Assembly (NCBI GenBank): GCA_034696485.1
Contig: JAQIWT010001631.1
Coordinates: forward strand, 1-10,053
Length of the DNA stretch: 10,053 nucleotides
Reading direction: 5' to 3'
Source: Isohypsibius dastychi
Lineage: Eukaryota; Tardigrada; Eutardigrada; Parachela; Isohypsibiidae
The notes below the pieces were generated by a model. It saw nothing but the letters and a program-made list of their open reading frames with translations. It did no database searches and was not told the origin of the DNA. The translations under genes and the position numbers were made by a program. This document shows, piece by piece, positions 8,601 to 10,053 of the stretch (the stretch's first letter is position 1; each line of letters opens with the position of its first letter).

Positions 8601-10053
8601 GATCGGAGTGGCGGGCGTCGATGCGACGCTGGAAGAGATAGAGCATTTTCTCATTCGTTATCAATGGGGATCTGTTTACACTTTTATCATCGACAACAAA
8701 GGCGAAACGATTCTGCATCCAAAACTCAAGCATAGCTCAACGGTAAATCAGACTGAAAAATTATTCCCGTGATTTAACCCCGAATTGACCCCTTGAAATT
8801 CCCTTTAATTTAGGAGAAGAAGTCCGAAACTGTATGTCCCGTGCAAGTCCAAATTCCCCCGAACTTATTTTGTATTGAAGCGTTGAATATATTTTAGCTC
8901 CTGGAAGATCCTATTTTCATCAATATTGGTCATCTGGAGCAAGATAAGCGAGGCGAACCGCAAGCTTTTCACGAAGTTGAACAGGCTATGCGAAATTTAA
9001 CCAAAGGCGGAAAAAGTCACAAATCAATAATAAAGGTCATTACGGCTGATTACATTTTTGCTCACAGTTTGTGTGAACAATTTGTTCTCAGGACGGTCAA
9101 AATATCACGTATTATTACGCCACAGCGGGATCGGATTACATCTTTGCATTTGTTCTTAAGCAGTCGGATATGATTTTCCGGCGAGCCCAGGAACCGCTGG
9201 ATGCACGGAAAAACACGTCCAGTTTTTGGAATCTTCTCATTGAATACAACAGTACTACAGCACGTGACAAACTCGGTGGAGAAAAACAAAAGAGTATTAA
9301 ATAAACATGTTCTTGAATGGATCAGATTTGAGAAAATATTACTTTTAGTCAAAGTAATTGGACCAGACGGAAGATTGAAAAGAGGCCCGGATGGAAAACC
9401 GCTGGATATGCATGTTTATGATTATTTGGATGTCAAATACAACGACTCCAAGTACCCATTTCTCACCGTTTCCTACAAACATTCCAGCATATTCTTCGCA
9501 CCCAAATGCCATTGTGACCCAAATAAATACTTTTTCGACGATAAATTGGAGGAGAAAACTGTTGCAGCTCATATGTATATCAACTTGTAAGTAAACATGA
9601 ATTTTCAATTTTAAAGGTGGCTGTGACTTCCACCTCAATTTCCCTGTAGTGACGAACCAGATGCCGGGTGTGATGGAGGAGGACACTACGAAAAAGGATT
9701 ACGGTATGATTTTTCTTAGATTTCTCTTTGGTAATTACCAGAAGCAATGACTTTATTTTTTAGGGCGGATGTTAAAATTACGGCACCGATAGAAAATTAC
9801 TGGAAAGAGCGGGATTTTGAATGGATCGACCAGATTAAATGGACCTACGTCGGCATGCGGTCCGGAGTTTTCAGAACTTACCCCGCTCACCGCAGTACAA
9901 GGCTTTATGACGCAACAACGTAATATCTTTTTTCAAAAAAATCAGAGTAGTTTTGGAACATTTTTTTAATGTTTTTAGAAAAAACAATTTCGAAAATCGG
10001 AGTTTTTCGGTAAATTTTGTGATTTTCAGGCGAACGTGGTTCAGACGGGCCAA
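5604..10053 (+). CDS. Voltage-gated calcium channel alpha2-delta subunit, 5' part (runs off right edge)
   Basis: Exons: 5604-5777, 5870-6019, 6076-6233, 6615-6767, 6852-6962, 7026-7079, 7332-7408, 7467-7518, 7578-7706, 7789-7877, 7943-7996, 8060-8142, 8207-8460, 8598-8742, 8814-8831, 8898-9035, 9092 to about 9263, 9349-9586, 9650-9703, 9764-9919, 10030 to edge. About 827 residues are present; the alpha2/delta cleavage region and membrane anchor are missing. Residues 1-25 are a signal peptide (CTLLFLLIGNANC). VWA_N (about 120-248) has VFRQNKKSD, WQYFG and RIRPW. VWA (about 255-450) has VVIVLDCSASM, a full DxSxS MIDAS, plus a Ser at the usual Thr position and VTDGKD. SCGHDG (8267) aligns with the VWA cysteine that pairs with delta in vertebrates. 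The Cache region (about 465-660) has LWTAPYLDA, IGVAGVDATLEEI and FIIDNKGETILHP. TAPIENYW and TWFRRA follow. N-glycosylation sequons include NYT, NET, NWT, NLT, NIT and NST. Such subunits promote surface delivery of Cav channels. The related CACHD1 is less likely. The donor near 9263 is uncertain. Confidence 0.9.
6234..6614 (+). other. alpha2-delta intron 3
   Basis: At 381 nt this is the longest intron of the gene, with donor GTGAGT and acceptor TTGTTACAG. It holds an AAAT microsatellite near its start. No alternative exon with family similarity was found. Confidence 0.75.
6266..6285. repeat. (AAAT)5 microsatellite
   Basis: Five perfect AAAT units lie inside intron 3 of alpha2-delta, flanked by further ATATAAA words. 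The tract contains repeated AATAAA hexamers on the sense strand, so cryptic intronic polyadenylation is conceivable. Confidence 0.9.
6963..7025 (+). other. Weak-donor intron that is open and in frame (possible retained intron)
   Basis: Splicing from TG|GTCCGC to TTTTTATAG|G joins RPW to HIAASSGPKD as in the family, so removal is the expected default. The donor matches the consensus poorly after GT, while a perfect TACTAAC branch sequence sits at 6986-6992. The 63 nt contain no stop in frame; retention would insert 21 residues between the RIRPW motif and the first VWA strand. Confidence 0.6.
7080..7331 (+). other. alpha2-delta intron 6, splitting the MIDAS motif
   Basis: A 252-nt AT-rich intron with donor GTAATT and acceptor TTCTTTTAG falls inside the serine codon of D-C-S-A-S (AG|T). 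The metal-binding motif is therefore encoded by two exons. Nothing else is recognised in it. Confidence 0.8.
8814..8831 (+). other. 18-nt microexon in alpha2-delta, encoding EKKSET
   Basis: TTTAATTTAG ends at 8813 and GTATGT begins at 8832, both good splice sites. The 18 nt between are phase 0 on both sides, so inclusion and skipping both keep frame. Inclusion gives introns of 71 and 66 nt, typical of the gene; skipping gives one of 155 nt. The purine-rich start, GAGAAGAAG, resembles an exonic enhancer. It adds a charged hexapeptide in the loop after HPKLKHSST in the Cache region. Confidence 0.6.

Noticed and set aside
5604-10053. Assignment of the plus-strand gene to CACHD1 instead of alpha2-delta
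   Set aside because: CACHD1 shares the VWA-Cache layout, but this protein has an intact DxSxS MIDAS, the VFRQNKKSD / WQYFG block, the SCGHDG cysteine and TAPIENYW, all closer to alpha2-delta as I recall the families. The C-terminus is outside the window, so this is a strong preference, not proof.

Overview
The window is nuclear DNA from an intron-dense animal, probably an invertebrate. The three genes are broken into small exons by GT-AG introns, most of them 55-100 nt, with T-rich TTTTAG or TTTCAG acceptors and AT-rich non-coding DNA. Such short introns suit an ecdysozoan such as a small crustacean, another arthropod or a tardigrade, but the sequence does not settle the phylum. No bacterial-style operon, CRISPR array, rRNA gene or intact transposon is visible.

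Three protein-coding genes can be built exon by exon, with reading phase agreeing at every junction but one. (1) On the minus strand, 1-770 holds the N-terminal part of a fold-type I PLP-dependent aminotransferase of the class I/II (MocR / yeast YER152C-like) type; its 3' end, with the PLP lysine, lies outside the window. (2) On the minus strand, 1738-3726 holds a complete seven-exon TMEM65 gene of 239 codons, encoding a mitochondrial inner-membrane protein. (3) On the plus strand, 5604 to the right edge holds the first 20-21 coding exons (about 827 codons) of an alpha2-delta auxiliary subunit of voltage-gated calcium channels (CACNA2D family): signal peptide, VWA_N, VWA with an intact MIDAS, Cache region, and the start of a second Cache-like segment. 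The gene runs off the right edge.

Layout: aminotransferase (-), about 1 kb of AT-rich spacer with a strikingly A-rich tract, TMEM65 (-), then about 1.9 kb of non-coding DNA between TMEM65 and the divergent alpha2-delta gene (+). That last spacer must hold the promoters of both genes and probably 5' non-coding exons of alpha2-delta. TMEM65 (implicated in mitochondrial Na+/Ca2+ exchange) and alpha2-delta (surface calcium channels) both concern calcium; their head-to-head order may be chance.

The most notable signals are in alpha2-delta. There is an 18-nt in-frame microexon, and a 63-nt intron with a poor donor that is open and in frame, so it could be retained. Four same-phase donors compete at one junction. 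A uORF ends in TAATG on the main start codon. Two insert-like segments are present relative to vertebrate alpha2-delta proteins as I recall them. No wholly new system is evident. All family assignments were made by eye, without database searches.
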